DNA of 64,000 nucleotides from Shewanella carassii (GTDB taxonomy: Bacteria; Pseudomonadota; Gammaproteobacteria; Enterobacterales; Shewanellaceae): contig NZ_NGVS01000007.1 in assembly GCF_002777975.1 (NCBI RefSeq), forward strand, positions 117,900 through 181,899, written 5' to 3'. Of the stretch, positions 17,453 through 26,215 are shown in pieces (the stretch's first letter is position 1; every line of letters begins with the position of its first letter). The notes below the pieces were generated by a model. It worked only from the letters and a program-made list of their open reading frames with translations. It was not told where the DNA came from and did not search any database. Position numbers and translations under genes: made by a program.

Positions 17453-18058
17453 TTACAGCTCTTCAGCGTTCTCTGACAGATAGGCAGCTACACCGTCTGG
17501 GCTGTCTTTCATGCCTTTCTTGCCTTTTTCCCAACCGGCAGGGCAAACTTCACCGTGCTCTTCGTGGAATTGCAGCGCGTCAATCATACGCAGCATTTCA
17601 TCGACGTTACGGCCAAGAGGCAGATCGTTAACGACCTGGTGACGCACCATACCTTCTTTGTCGATCAGGAAAGAACCGCGGAAAGCCACACCGGCTTCTG
17701 GATGCTCAACGTCGTAAGCCTTACAGATGTCATGACGAACGTCGGCAACCAGTGTGTATTGAACCTGGCCAATACCGCCTTTTTCCACTGGGGTGTTGCG
17801 CCATGCATTGTGAGTAAACTGAGAGTCGATAGAAACACCGATCACTTCAACGCCACGCTTCTTGAACTCTTCCATGCGGTGATCGAAAGCGATCAGCTCA
17901 GATGGGCACACGAAGGTGAAATCCAGTGGGTAGAAGAACACTACCGCAGGCTTGCCTTTGATTGCTGCAGTCAGGTTAAAGCTGTCAACAATTTCGCCAG
18001 AACCCAGAACAGCTGCTGCAGTAAAGTCCGGAGCCGGACGGCCTACTAATACGCTCAT
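17453..18058 (-). CDS. Typical 2-Cys peroxiredoxin (AhpC/TSA family)
   Basis: Thiol peroxidase of 201 residues that reduces hydrogen peroxide and organic or peroxynitrite peroxides with thioredoxin or AhpF-like donors. The peroxidatic Cys51 lies in 'DFTFVCPSE', with the Pro44/Thr48 environment expected, and the resolving Cys172 in 'GEVCPAGW'. The 'GGIG' loop (94-97) corresponds to the GGLG motif of overoxidation-sensitive peroxiredoxins. The C-terminal partner motif YF is replaced by YL (AAYLSENAEEL). It resembles the TsaA/Prx1 type rather than enteric AhpC. A good sigma70 promoter lies upstream and the ribosome site is GGAGGT. No AhpF is adjacent. Confidence 0.93.
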   Translation of the reverse strand: MSVLVGRPAPDFTAAAVLGSGEIVDSFNLTAAIKGKPAVVFFYPLDFTFVCPSELIAFDHRMEEFKKRGVEVIGVSIDSQFTHNAWRNTPVEKGGIGQVQYTLVADVRHDICKAYDVEHPEAGVAFRGSFLIDKEGMVRHQVVNDLPLGRNVDEMLRMIDALQFHEEHGEVCPAGWEKGKKGMKDSPDGVAAYLSENAEEL

Positions 18059-18370
18059 TTTATACCTCCATCTATGGATTGAGCTGTGAATAAAACAGAA
18101 TCCGTTTTAAGTACAAGTCATTATAAGAGGTGCCATCCACCTGACAACCTATTTAGGATCAATATCACGCTTTTGCGACACGCCAAGGCGTGTTTGAGCA
18201 ATAAACCAACAAATTGTTATCCATTTTATCAATCTGGCTCACATGCTGCGAAGCAGAACACTGATCCAATTCACAAAGGCAGATTTTTTCCCGCAAACAC
18301 TGATTGCAGCTGGACATCCAAGCCCCCCCAGTCAAAAATACCCCCTTTGTTTAGCGAATAAGACTTTACT
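18059..18370 (-). promoter_or_regulatory. Promoter region of the peroxiredoxin gene
   Basis: On the minus strand TTGTCA (complement of 18142-18147) and TATAAT (complement of 18120-18125) are separated by 16 bp, a near-consensus sigma70 promoter about 62 bp before the ATG. The rest of the gap toward the divergent antiporter gene shows no further gene. No OxyR site could be assigned by eye. Confidence 0.65.
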
Positions 18371-19690
18371 ATGAACGCAGTTGTGATTGCCGTCTGTCTG
18401 ATGCTCGCTCTCAGTCTGGCCCGGGTCAATGTAGTGATCGCCTTAACGATCAGCGCCCTGGTCGCCGGCTTGATGGGAGGACTGGATATCCACCAGACCA
18501 TAGAGGCATTCAATACCGGCCTGGGCGGTGGTGCCCAAATAGCCCTGAGTTATGCCCTGCTCGGCGCCTTTGCCGTGGCCCTGTCCCACTCAGGGTTGAC
18601 CACTTTGATCTCCACGACGGTGATCAAGGCCCTTGGTAAGGATCCCAATAGTCAAAACCTCAAGTGGGTTCGCAGCCTGTTGCTGCTGTCACTGCTAGCC
18701 ATGGCTATCAGCTCACAAAACATTCTGCCGATCCATATCGCCTTTATCCCCATTTTGGTGCCGCCCCTCTTGCATCTGATGTCCAAACTCAAGCTGGACA
18801 GGCGTTTAGTTGCCTGTGTTATCACCTTCGGCCTAGTCACCACTTATATGGTGTTGCCTGTGGGCTTTGGCGGCATATTTCTAAACGACATACTGCTGGC
18901 AAACCTGCAGTCCAACGGCTTACAGGCCCAGTCAGGAGATATTCCCAAGGCCATGCTCATCCCGGCCGCCGGCATGCTGGCCGGACTGCTGACGGCCGTG
19001 TTTATCAGCTATCGCAAACCAAGAGAGTACCGGGAAGAGCAGATCCTCGCCGCCGAGCCGGAAACTGGCCTCAGCAAGCGCAACATCATCATTGCCGTGC
19101 TGTCCATTTTGGCGACTCTGCTGGTGCAGCTGCAGACAGATTCAATGATCTTCGGCGCCCTGGTCGGCTTTATGATCTTCTCATTCAGCGGCGCGCTCAA
19201 ACATGTGGCCGATGAAGATATCTTTAACCAAGGCGTGCGCATGATGGCCAACATAGGCTTTATCATGATAGCCGCCGCCGGTTTCGCCGCCGTGGTCAAA
19301 CAAACCGGTGAAGTGCTAACTCTAGTGAGTGCCATAGGGGAATTGATCGGTGATAACAAAGGCCTGGGCGCGCTGTTGATGTTGGTGGTAGGTCTGTTGA
19401 TCACCATGGGCATAGGCTCATCTTTCTCGACTATCCCCATTATTGCCACCATCTATGTGCCGCTGGCGCTGAACTTTGGTTTCTCTGTACCTGCGGTTAT
19501 CGCCCTGGTCGGCACCGCCGCGGCGCTTGGGGATGCCGGTTCACCGGCATCGGACTCAACGCTCGGCCCCACTGCCGGCCTCAATGCCGATGGTCAGCAT
19601 GACCATATCCGCGATAGCGTGATCCCAACCTTTATTCACTACAACATTCCGCTGCTGATCTTCGGCTGGATTGCCGCCATGGTACTCTAA
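18371..19690 (+). CDS. Na+/H+ antiporter family protein
   Basis: Polytopic inner-membrane protein of 439 residues with about 11-12 hydrophobic segments. It resembles the NhaC/ion-transporter-superfamily antiporters. Typical features are the very hydrophobic start with '[38 protein letters not shown]' (split between helices 2 and 3), a Gly/Ala-rich helix '[15 protein letters not shown]', and '[29 protein letters not shown]' near the C-terminus, which carries the charged residues usually linked to ion exchange. It probably exchanges Na+ for H+ at the cytoplasmic membrane; the substrate is inferred from family only. It is monocistronic, with a strong terminator after it. Confidence 0.85.
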   Translation: MNAVVIAVCLMLALSLARVNVVIALTISALVAGLMGGLDIHQTIEAFNTGLGGGAQIALSYALLGAFAVALSHSGLTTLISTTVIKALGKDPNSQNLKWVRSLLLLSLLAMAISSQNILPIHIAFIPILVPPLLHLMSKLKLDRRLVACVITFGLVTTYMVLPVGFGGIFLNDILLANLQSNGLQAQSGDIPKAMLIPAAGMLAGLLTAVFISYRKPREYREEQILAAEPETGLSKRNIIIAVLSILATLLVQLQTDSMIFGALVGFMIFSFSGALKHVADEDIFNQGVRMMANIGFIMIAAAGFAAVVKQTGEVLTLVSAIGELIGDNKGLGALLMLVVGLLITMGIGSSFSTIPIIATIYVPLALNFGFSVPAVIALVGTAAALGDAGSPASDSTLGPTAGLNADGQHDHIRDSVIPTFIHYNIPLLIFGWIAAMVL

Positions 19691-19722
19691 GCACTGCCTT
19701 GGGGAATGATAACCCTGAATAC

Positions 19723-19755
19723 AAAAAGCCAGTCTGTATCAGACTGGCTTTTTTG
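19723..19755 (+). terminator. Rho-independent terminator after the antiporter gene
   Basis: AAAGCCAGTCTG pairs with CAGACTGGCTTT around a 4-nt loop and is followed by a T run. The A tract on the left means it could work in both directions. Confidence 0.9.
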
Positions 19756-19803
19756 CTTTAGCGGTCTGCTTTACAAGCCGGGACTTAGCTTATCGGCGCT
19801 GTT

Positions 19804-20253
19804 TCAGGCCTGAGTTTCTTCTATCAAGCGGTTACCTGAGCCTATCTCAATTTTGCGCGGTTTCATGGCTTCAGGGATCTCGCGCACCAAATCTATATTA
19901 AGCAGGCCATGTTCCAGATGAGCACCTTCAACGGTCACATAATCGGCCAACTGGAAGGTACGCTCAAAGCCGCGCTCGGCAATGCCTTGATACAGGTATT
20001 TACGCTCCGGAGCCTGCTCGCCCTTGGTGCCTTTCACCAACAGCTTTTCGCCCTCGCTGGTGATCTCCAGCTCATCCATGGCAAAGCCTGCAACCGCCAT
20101 GGTTATCCGGTAACGGTTCTCACCCAGGAGTTCGATATTGTATGGAGGGTAACCGGCATTGCCATTGTTGGCGGCGGCATGTTCGGCCAAACGGGCCAAA
20201 CGATCAAAACCGATAGCGCTGCGGTAAAGGGGAGTCAAATCATAGTTACGCAT
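19804..20253 (-). CDS. ibpA: Small heat-shock protein IbpA (Hsp20)
   Basis: ATP-independent holdase of 149 residues that binds aggregating proteins and hands them to DnaK/ClpB. The N-terminus '[19 protein letters not shown]' is nearly the same as E. coli IbpA. The alpha-crystallin domain follows ('[17 protein letters not shown]' to '[16 protein letters not shown]'), and the C-terminal I-x-I-type anchor is 'KIEIGS'. I chose the ATG at 20253 over the ATG at 20259 and a longer frame from 20301, because GAGGA is correctly spaced only for 20253. A sigma32-like promoter and a ROSE-like 5'UTR precede it, which fits heat induction. Confidence 0.93.
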   Translation of the reverse strand: MRNYDLTPLYRSAIGFDRLARLAEHAAANNGNAGYPPYNIELLGENRYRITMAVAGFAMDELEITSEGEKLLVKGTKGEQAPERKYLYQGIAERGFERTFQLADYVTVEGAHLEHGLLNIDLVREIPEAMKPRKIEIGSGNRLIEETQA

Positions 20254-20320
20254 AGTCATATCCTCATAGATTAAGCAATATGTAGTGTCGGGCCGAATCA
20301 TCGCACCCTAGGTTTCACTG
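20254..20320 (-). promoter_or_regulatory. ROSE-like RNA thermometer in the ibpA 5'UTR (candidate)
   Basis: On the minus strand the leader contains TTGCT (complement of 20274-20278) eight bases before the ribosome site GAGGA (complement of 20261-20265), then the ATG. In known ROSE elements of small heat-shock genes a U(U/C)GCU motif pairs with the AGGA ribosome site at low temperature. The distance and motif fit; upstream GC-rich stretches could form the supporting hairpins. Assigned by motif, not by folding. Confidence 0.55.
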
Positions 20321-20325
20321 GCCGC

Positions 20326-20357
20326 CCAATGGCACGGCCTTTAATTTATCGGTCAAG
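20326..20357 (-). promoter_or_regulatory. Sigma32-like heat-shock promoter for ibpA
   Basis: On the minus strand CTTGACC (complement of 20351-20357) resembles the sigma32 -35 CTTGAAA. About 15 bp later GTGCCATTG resembles the CCCCATNT -10. It would start transcription roughly 65 nt before the ATG. Confidence 0.5.
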
Positions 20358-20473
20358 GCGCTTTCCCTGCCGACACTCAATAGATAGGGTCGGGCAATGG
20401 TATTTCAAGTCCAGGTAGAATTGATTGATTAAAATTCACCCAAAACCACATGACCACCCTGCTCTTTTGCCAT

Positions 20474-20498
20474 AAAAAAAGCAGCCCCGAAGGGCTGC
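20474..20498 (-). terminator. Rho-independent terminator after the UshA-like gene
   Basis: GCAGCCC (20481-20487) pairs with GGGCTGC (20492-20498) around CGAA. On the minus strand a T7 run follows (complement of 20474-20480). Confidence 0.9.
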
Positions 20499-20522
20499 CT
20501 CTAAAGTGACTTAAAGTGCTAT

Positions 20523-22217
20523 TTACTGAGGCACTTCACAACCCAGTGGGCTGTTGGAGTTTTCATAGACGATATCGCCTACCGGCGCGTAGTCAGCGGC
20601 TGTGATACTCTTCTTCTCTTTCAGGAAGCTGTAGAAGACTTCGGCATCCACATAACCAGTCTGTACCGGATCCAGCTTGGGATAGCCGTCACCGCCCGCG
20701 GCATTAAACCCAGGCACAGTGAAGGTGTAGCTGTCTGTTGCACTGTAGTCCTTGCCGTTAACTTCGCTGATAGCGACCGACTTGGCCTGACAATCAACTG
20801 TCATTTTCACACCTGTGATCTGGGCATAAGCCCCTGAACCGCGCTGCATGGTGGCCACCACACCCAAATAATCGCTGAGCTCGGCACCTGTCATGGTACT
20901 CAAGGTGATCATGTTACCGAAAGGCTGCACTGTCAGTACCTGACGGTAGCTGATATCACCGGCGGCGATAGAGTCACGTACACCACCCGAGTTCATCACG
21001 CCGATGTCGGCATTGACCTTGGAGGCCTGTGCCATGGCGAGCAAACGGCCCAGGTTAGTCTGCTGACCACGTACCACATCGCTATCGCCTTCCAGTTTGC
21101 CATCGGTAGTCGCGATGATCTCACCCAATTTTTCACTGCCCTTGTCCTGATACTGCTGCAGCACAGCCTTCACTGTGGTATCGGCAGGGATAGGCTCGCC
21201 GGCCAGTACCTCTGTCTTCTTGCCTTCGGCATCCAGTTTTCTCAGGTTGACCGGGATCAGCTTGTAGCTGGCCAGGTGCAGTTTGCCGCCATAATATTCA
21301 AAATCGGCGCGGCCAACATATTTACCCCATTCATGAGCCTGCATGATCCAGGTGCCGTTCTGCTGATCGGGCAGGCACTCATCACCGGGTTTGAAGTCGG
21401 CATAGCTCTGGCTGCCGGGCTCCATACAAACCGGATCTTGTGAGTGGCCACCTATGATGACCTGCAGCTTTCCCTCTTCCAGGGCGCGAGCCATGGCCAC
21501 ATCACCCGGGGCGTTACTACCGTTTTGGGCATCGGCATAGTGCCCCATGTGAGTGGTCGCCACTATGATATCGGCGACTTTGTTATCATTGAGCTCTTTG
21601 ATGACCTTTTTGATCTCTTCTTTGGGATCGGTAAACTTAAGTTCGCCGACAACCTCAGGGTTACCTATCTTGTGGGTGTCTTCTGTGGTCAAACCTATGA
21701 CAGCCACTTTAAGGCCTTTGACATCGAATACCTTGTAAGGCTCGAAATAGCGGGTGCCATCTTTTTTATAGATGTTGGCGGCCAACATGGGGAACTCGGC
21801 GAGCTCGCGCTGCATATCCAACACGCTCAGAGGGTTATCAAACTCATGGTTACCCACGGCCATGGCATCATAACCAATCAGGTTCATGCCGATAAAGTCA
21901 GGCTCGGCATCTTGCAGATCCGACTCAGGCACACCTGTGTTGATATCACCACCGGAGAGCAACAGAGTCTGGCCGCCGTTGCTTTCCACTTCGCTGCGCA
22001 ACCGTTCAATCAAGGTCTTACGAGCCGCCATACCATACTCACCGTCGCTGTTTTCCCAGAAACGGCCATGGTTGTCATTGGTGTGCAAAATGGTGAACTT
22101 GGTGCAGTTATCGGCGCCGCAGACTTCCGCTACCGGATCCTTGTCATCACTGTTACAACCGGCAAGCGCGGCCACAACGGCGGTCGCCAACAGTCCTTTC
22201 ATCAGTTTATTAGCCAT
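20523..22217 (-). CDS. ushA: 5'-nucleotidase/UDP-sugar hydrolase family lipoprotein
   Basis: Metallophosphoesterase of 564 residues that dephosphorylates external nucleotides or UDP-sugars. The signal ends in lipobox LAGC, so it should be a lipoprotein; E. coli UshA instead is soluble in the periplasm. Metal-site motifs run in order: 'HTNDNHGRF', 'LSGGDINTG', 'AVGNHEFDNP', 'ATTHMGHY', 'IIGGHSQ'. The C-terminal nucleotidase domain has 'MNSGGVRDSIAAGDISY' and 'PGFNAAGGDGYP', which hold substrate. ATG 22217 is preferred to an in-frame TTG two codons upstream. It is single, with its own terminator. The symbol is given by family; substrate is not proven. Confidence 0.88.
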   Translation of the reverse strand: MANKLMKGLLATAVVAALAGCNSDDKDPVAEVCGADNCTKFTILHTNDNHGRFWENSDGEYGMAARKTLIERLRSEVESNGGQTLLLSGGDINTGVPESDLQDAEPDFIGMNLIGYDAMAVGNHEFDNPLSVLDMQRELAEFPMLAANIYKKDGTRYFEPYKVFDVKGLKVAVIGLTTEDTHKIGNPEVVGELKFTDPKEEIKKVIKELNDNKVADIIVATTHMGHYADAQNGSNAPGDVAMARALEEGKLQVIIGGHSQDPVCMEPGSQSYADFKPGDECLPDQQNGTWIMQAHEWGKYVGRADFEYYGGKLHLASYKLIPVNLRKLDAEGKKTEVLAGEPIPADTTVKAVLQQYQDKGSEKLGEIIATTDGKLEGDSDVVRGQQTNLGRLLAMAQASKVNADIGVMNSGGVRDSIAAGDISYRQVLTVQPFGNMITLSTMTGAELSDYLGVVATMQRGSGAYAQITGVKMTVDCQAKSVAISEVNGKDYSATDSYTFTVPGFNAAGGDGYPKLDPVQTGYVDAEVFYSFLKEKKSITAADYAPVGDIVYENSNSPLGCEVPQ

Positions 22218-22540
22218 TATCAAATTAACCCCATGTTTTTATTTATTTTTGCCAACTTCATTAGCAAGCGATGAAGTAAACTTCCCGCGCACGACATACT
22301 AACAAGATTAAGTCGAACATGTGTCATTAATATTAATGACAGTGTTCTATAGGTGTGATTTTAAGGCGAAAAACAATAACTTTTGTTTACATGGGCGAAC
22401 GTCAGCTTTCAACGAAAGGGGGCTTAAATGGAATAGATTTAAAGACCAGGTTTACTGGCTAGACACAACCAAACCTAACCTACTGTTATTTAACTAAATA
22501 ATTAATTGTCACTACCCAAGAGATTATTGTTTGGCAAAAC
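22218..22540. promoter_or_regulatory. Upstream region of ushA with a 20-bp perfect palindrome
   Basis: The gene-free stretch before ushA holds TGTCATTAAT-ATTAATGACA at 22322-22341, a perfect 20-bp palindrome about 105 bp before the ATG. It has the form of a dimeric-repressor operator, but I cannot assign the regulator. The rest is AT-rich with no clear gene. Confidence 0.5.
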
Positions 22541-22578
22541 AAACAGTCCTAAAGATCATCGTCTTGCCCGGACTGTTT
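22541..22578 (-). terminator. Candidate terminator after the carboxylesterase gene
   Basis: AAACAGTCC (22541-22549) and GGACTGTTT (22570-22578) form a perfect 9-bp stem with a 20-nt loop. On the minus strand TTTGTTTTGCC follows. It lies 40 bp past the carboxylesterase stop. Confidence 0.6.
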
Positions 22579-22617
22579 AATTTTCAAACACCTAACTCCT
22601 GGACGACTTAGTGCCAA

Positions 22618-23289
22618 TTAGCTAAAACGCGCCTGCAGCCATTGGCTGATAAGATTCAGCTCCTGCGGCACTACGCCGTGCGCCATTGGGAAAGTGTGCC
22701 ATTCAAGCCGATATCCCCCCAGCTCAAGCGCTTCTTTGGCCATACGTCCGGCACTGAGGGCAACCACATCATCCTGCTCGCCGTGGCATTGCAAAATAGG
22801 TGTATCACGGTTGGCGCGGCTCAAGTCTTCCGGCAACTGCTCACCACTCGGCAAATAACAGGACAGCGCCATAATACCGGCCAAGGCTTCGGGATAGCGC
22901 AGTGCAGTAAAGAGGCTCATCACCCCACCTTGGCTGAAGCCGGCAAGCACAATGCGGTTGGCGGCAATGCCCTGGGCGACTTGCTGATCTATGAGTTGTC
23001 GAACCAAACGCTCGGATTGCAGTACCCCAGCCATATCGGCTCTGTCATGGAGGTTGAGGCTCTTGATGTCATACCAGGCGCGCATCACATAGCCACCATT
23101 GACAGTAACAGCCTGCTCCGGCGCATGTGGAAACACAAAGCGTATCGAGTGATCGGCAGGCAGTCCCAAGGCTGGCACCACAGGGGCAAAGCCGTCACCC
23201 GAGTCACCCAAACCATGCAACCAGATAACACAGGCCGTGGCCGGCTCGCGGGGTTCAACAACAACGGCATCCAGGGTCGTTGACGACAT
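22618..23289 (-). CDS. Alpha/beta-hydrolase carboxylesterase
   Basis: Phospholipase/carboxylesterase family hydrolase of 223 residues, similar to bacterial acyl-protein-thioesterase-like esterases (EstB/YpfH group). It has the oxyanion 'WLHGLGDSGDGF', the nucleophile elbow 'AGFSQGGVMS' with the catalytic Ser, the Asp in 'HGEQDDVV' and the His in 'PMAHGV'. It hydrolyses short-chain esters; the natural substrate is unknown. The ATG at 23289 follows AAGGAAG; a longer frame from 23331 would add 14 residues and lacks such a site. It has no signal peptide, so it is cytoplasmic. Confidence 0.9.
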   Translation of the reverse strand: MSSTTLDAVVVEPREPATACVIWLHGLGDSGDGFAPVVPALGLPADHSIRFVFPHAPEQAVTVNGGYVMRAWYDIKSLNLHDRADMAGVLQSERLVRQLIDQQVAQGIAANRIVLAGFSQGGVMSLFTALRYPEALAGIMALSCYLPSGEQLPEDLSRANRDTPILQCHGEQDDVVALSAGRMAKEALELGGYRLEWHTFPMAHGVVPQELNLISQWLQARFS

Positions 23290-23467
23290 AACAACTTCCT
23301 TCTTGATAGGCAAAAATGTGACCGATATCATATCAGGCTAAGACTTCCTTGCCAGCACCATTCTAAAAATTCGAATAAAAACACATGTATTTCGCACTTT
23401 ACCCATAAATAACCTCCACCTAGACTGAAATGCGAGCCATAGAGCAAAGCGGTTAAAGGAGCGACAG

Positions 23468-24475
23468 ATGGGATTATTGCAGCAGGGCAAATGGGTCGAC
23501 CAGTGGTATCAGACAGGCAAAAGCGGCGGCAAGTTCGTCCGTGAAGATGCCAAGCTGCGAAACTGGATCACCCCGGATGGCAGTCCTGGCCCCAGTGGTC
23601 AAGGTGGATTCAAGGCCGAGCCGGGCCGCTACCATCTCTATGTTTCACTCGCTTGCCCTTGGGCCCATAGAGCCTTGATATTTCGCGCCTTGAAGGGATT
23701 GGAGGCGCTTATCTCTGTGACTGTGGTCGAGCCCCATATGTTACAAAACGGCTGGGAATTTGCCACAGAGGCGGGTCCAAAGGGTGGCCACCCTATCCAG
23801 GGGGCCGAGCAAGACCCTTTGTTTGGCAAAGCATTCCTCTACCAAATTTACCAGCTCGCCGCGGCCGATTACAGCGGTCGGGTGACAGTACCTGTGCTGT
23901 GGGACAAACATCATCAGACCATAGTCAGCAATGAATCGTCGGAAATCATCCGTATGTTCAACTCCGCCTTCGATCATCTGACCGGCAATAACCTGGACTT
24001 TTACCCGTCCCATCTGAGAGAGGAGATAGATACGCTCAACGAGTTCATCTATCCCAATATCAATAACGGGGTTTACCGAGCCGGTTTTGCCACCTCACAA
24101 CAAGCCTATGAAGAGGCCTTTGAGCAGTTGTTCAGTGCCCTTGACAGATTGGAGTTGCAATTGAGTGAACGCCGCTTTCTTACAGGTTCACAAGTCACTG
24201 AGGCCGACTGGCGCTTGTTTACCACCTTAATCCGTTTCGATGCCGTCTATGTGGGCCACTTCAAGACCAATAAACGCCGCATTGAAGACTACCCGGCGCT
24301 GAGCCAATACCTGCGCGATCTGTATCAGTACCCCGGCATTGCTGCCACGGTCAACTTTGAACATATCAAACAGCACTACTACTACAGCCATGGACAGATA
24401 AACCCCAGTCGCGTCGTACCCAAGGGCCCCGAGTTAGATTATCAGCGCAGCCATCAACGCCACAGACTGGAATAG
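23468..24475 (+). CDS. yqjG: Glutathionyl-hydroquinone reductase (YqjG/Xi-class GST)
   Basis: Xi-class glutathione transferase of 335 residues that reduces glutathionyl-hydroquinones through a mixed disulfide at Cys63 in 'LACPWAHRALIFRALKGL'. The family's N-terminal extension ('GKFVREDAKLRNWI') and 'SNESSEIIRMFNSAFD' (glutathione binding) are present. The helical C-terminal domain has 'YPNINNGVYRAGFA' and 'HYYYSH'. The length and motifs match E. coli YqjG well. The start is firm: AAAGGAG 7 bases before ATG. It is transcribed away from the carboxylesterase gene and its stop nearly meets the next convergent gene. Confidence 0.93.
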   Translation: MGLLQQGKWVDQWYQTGKSGGKFVREDAKLRNWITPDGSPGPSGQGGFKAEPGRYHLYVSLACPWAHRALIFRALKGLEALISVTVVEPHMLQNGWEFATEAGPKGGHPIQGAEQDPLFGKAFLYQIYQLAAADYSGRVTVPVLWDKHHQTIVSNESSEIIRMFNSAFDHLTGNNLDFYPSHLREEIDTLNEFIYPNINNGVYRAGFATSQQAYEEAFEQLFSALDRLELQLSERRFLTGSQVTEADWRLFTTLIRFDAVYVGHFKTNKRRIEDYPALSQYLRDLYQYPGIAATVNFEHIKQHYYYSHGQINPSRVVPKGPELDYQRSHQRHRLE

Positions 24476-24479
24476 TAAA

Positions 24480-24707
24480 TCACTCGGGCGTCAGGCCGTA
24501 AAAGTCTGCCAGTTGCTGGAGCTGTTCATCTGAGTCGAGCCGCAGCTGCCAACGCACGGCGCCGGCATCGGCCAGCAGAATGCAAGGGCCTTTGAGCAAA
24601 CGGATATCGTCGCTCAGCGCCATCAACACTGTCTGCATGGTCGGCAAGCGTACCTGCAGCTCATTGGGACTCAGCAGCAATCGCCCCTGCTCGCAGTCAA
24701 TTTTCAT
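24480..24707 (-). CDS. DUF3389-like small protein
   Basis: Small protein of 75 residues, resembling the DUF3389 group known from Vibrio and Shewanella (from memory, moderate certainty). It has the form 'MKIDCEQGRLLLSPNELQVRL' (split: residues 1-21), mixed alpha/beta with no membrane segment and no motif. The function is unknown. ATG 24707 follows AAAGGAG; a longer frame from 24737 overlaps the slyD terminator and is not favoured. It lies 70 bp downstream of slyD on the same strand, past slyD's terminator, so it may depend on readthrough. Confidence 0.7.
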   Translation of the reverse strand: MKIDCEQGRLLLSPNELQVRLPTMQTVLMALSDDIRLLKGPCILLADAGAVRWQLRLDSDEQLQQLADFYGLTPE

Positions 24708-24735
24708 CCCCACTCCTTTCAATGGTTTCTCAATC

Positions 24736-24760
24736 AAAAACGCCCGCTAAAGCGGGCGTT
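24736..24760. terminator. Terminator after slyD
   Basis: CGCCCGC (24741-24747) pairs with GCGGGCG (24752-24758) around TAAA, with A5 on the left and T4 on the right. It lies 20 bp past the slyD stop (minus strand). Confidence 0.9.
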
Positions 24761-24777
24761 TTCAGTTAAAGCCAAAC

Positions 24778-25260
24778 TCAGTGGTGATGACCACCGACGC
24801 CATGGGCATGACCATGGGCTATCTCTTCATGGGTGGCTTCACGGGCAGAGACCACTTCAATATCAAAGGTCAGCTCGCGACCGGCCAATGGGTGATTGAT
24901 GTCCACAGTGGCCATAAACTTGCCCACCTTGAGCACAGTCACTTGACGCTGGCCTTGATCTGTATTGACTATCGCGCGCATGCCTGGCTTCCATACTTTG
25001 GCGCCCATCAGGTGTTTTACCGATACGCGCTGCTCGGCGCCTTCAACCCGCTCACCGTAAGTTTCAGAGGCAGGCAAGGTCACACTGAACTTGGCACCTA
25101 TCTCTTTGCCTTCGATGGCTTTCTCGACTCCAGGCATCATGTTGTCATGGCCATGCAGATAGGCGATGGGATCGTGCCCCTCGTTGGTTTCCAGCACTTC
25201 ACCCTTTTCATCGCGCAGTGTGTAATTGAACTGCACCACCATATCTTCTTTAACGCTCAT
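24778..25260 (-). CDS. slyD: FKBP-type peptidyl-prolyl isomerase SlyD
   Basis: Cytosolic prolyl isomerase and chaperone of 160 residues that also stores Ni for hydrogenase maturation. The FKBP domain halves ('VQFNYTLRDEKGEVLE', 'GARFSVTLPASETYG'-like) flank the insert-in-flap chaperone domain (about 70-125, 'VSVKHLMGAKVWKPGMRAIV'). The C-terminus is His-rich (HGHAHGVGGHHH) but shorter than the E. coli tail and lacks its Cys residues, so metal capacity may be lower. The ATG follows 'GAGGACTCAGA' upstream. It is followed by its terminator and then the DUF3389-like gene. Confidence 0.93.
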   Translation of the reverse strand: MSVKEDMVVQFNYTLRDEKGEVLETNEGHDPIAYLHGHDNMMPGVEKAIEGKEIGAKFSVTLPASETYGERVEGAEQRVSVKHLMGAKVWKPGMRAIVNTDQGQRQVTVLKVGKFMATVDINHPLAGRELTFDIEVVSAREATHEEIAHGHAHGVGGHHH

Positions 25261-25330
25261 TCTGAGTCCTCAGTATTCATGATTCCGGCGCAGCTTAACA
25301 AAACTGTCGCCTGCACTCCACTGCTTTGAA

Positions 25331-26215
25331 TTAACGCCCTGCGCCCGGCACTATCGCCAGATGCTCGAGTCGCTCCAGCACCTGGTGGTTTTTAAGTGCC
25401 AACTGACAAACACCACCATCGATTTGATGCCTGGTGGAGCAATCCACACTCCAGCTGCGCAGCAGATATCCGGCCAAGGCCGCGTTGCTGGCCACCTTGA
25501 GTTCACCATCTTCCATACGATAGTCGAGCATAATCGCCTCCGGATGCTTCAGGCTCGGATGGGGTACCAACACCAGTTCCACCGGCGTCAACCAGTTGCC
25601 GTCGGCCGCCGGTTGCTCCTTGGGCAAGGGAGAGCCTTCAAGTTCTCTGGCCTGCTTGATACGGGTCACCACAAAGTCGTTGAACTTGCCATGCTGTCTG
25701 TCAAATGCCCGTACATGCCAGCGCTGGCCGTTGTTGACCAGGGCATGGGGCACAATTTCACGGAGGGTTTCACCGCTTGAGGTGGAAACATATTGCAGCG
25801 CCAGCGCCTGCCCTTGCTGAATCGAGCGCATCAGCGCCGCGATAATCTCGGTATCCGGATGAATAAGCCGCACCGCATCGAAACAGACCTGACTGGGCAC
25901 CAGGGGCTGTGACAAACCATCACCAAAGCCACGGGCCAGCCCCGAGAGAATGGCTTCGGGATCGTGATGAAACAAGGGCTTGAATTCATGCTGGCGCTGA
26001 TAATGACGACTGGGGTGCATCAGCTTGAGGTTTTGCGGCGCCAGCTCGCGATAGAGACTGAAGTCGCGGGTGGCGGCCGCCAATCCGGTGGCAAACTTGG
26101 CAATCAGATCCTGACGACTGACCTGGCCAAAATATTGCAGACTGAAATCGATAAAGGCCAGACGCTGACGCTGGCCGTGACTCAACTTATCTATGTTGCT
26201 CATCTCGCTGCTCAT
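25331..26215 (-). CDS. WYL-domain transcriptional regulator
   Basis: DNA-binding protein of 294 residues with an N-terminal winged-helix (about 15-80), a WYL domain in the middle (about 125-205, 'ALQYVSTSSGETLREIVPHALV' split, 'WHVRAFDRQHGKFNDFVVTRI') and a C-terminal WCX-like part. This three-part layout matches the BrxR/CapW regulators often found beside phage-defence systems, which sense a ligand, perhaps nucleic acid. Here no defence genes are near: neighbours are slyD and mltB. Another start three codons in (MSNIDKL) is possible. The target genes are unknown. Confidence 0.83.
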   Translation of the reverse strand: MSSEMSNIDKLSHGQRQRLAFIDFSLQYFGQVSRQDLIAKFATGLAAATRDFSLYRELAPQNLKLMHPSRHYQRQHEFKPLFHHDPEAILSGLARGFGDGLSQPLVPSQVCFDAVRLIHPDTEIIAALMRSIQQGQALALQYVSTSSGETLREIVPHALVNNGQRWHVRAFDRQHGKFNDFVVTRIKQARELEGSPLPKEQPAADGNWLTPVELVLVPHPSLKHPEAIMLDYRMEDGELKVASNAALAGYLLRSWSVDCSTRHQIDGGVCQLALKNHQVLERLEHLAIVPGAGR

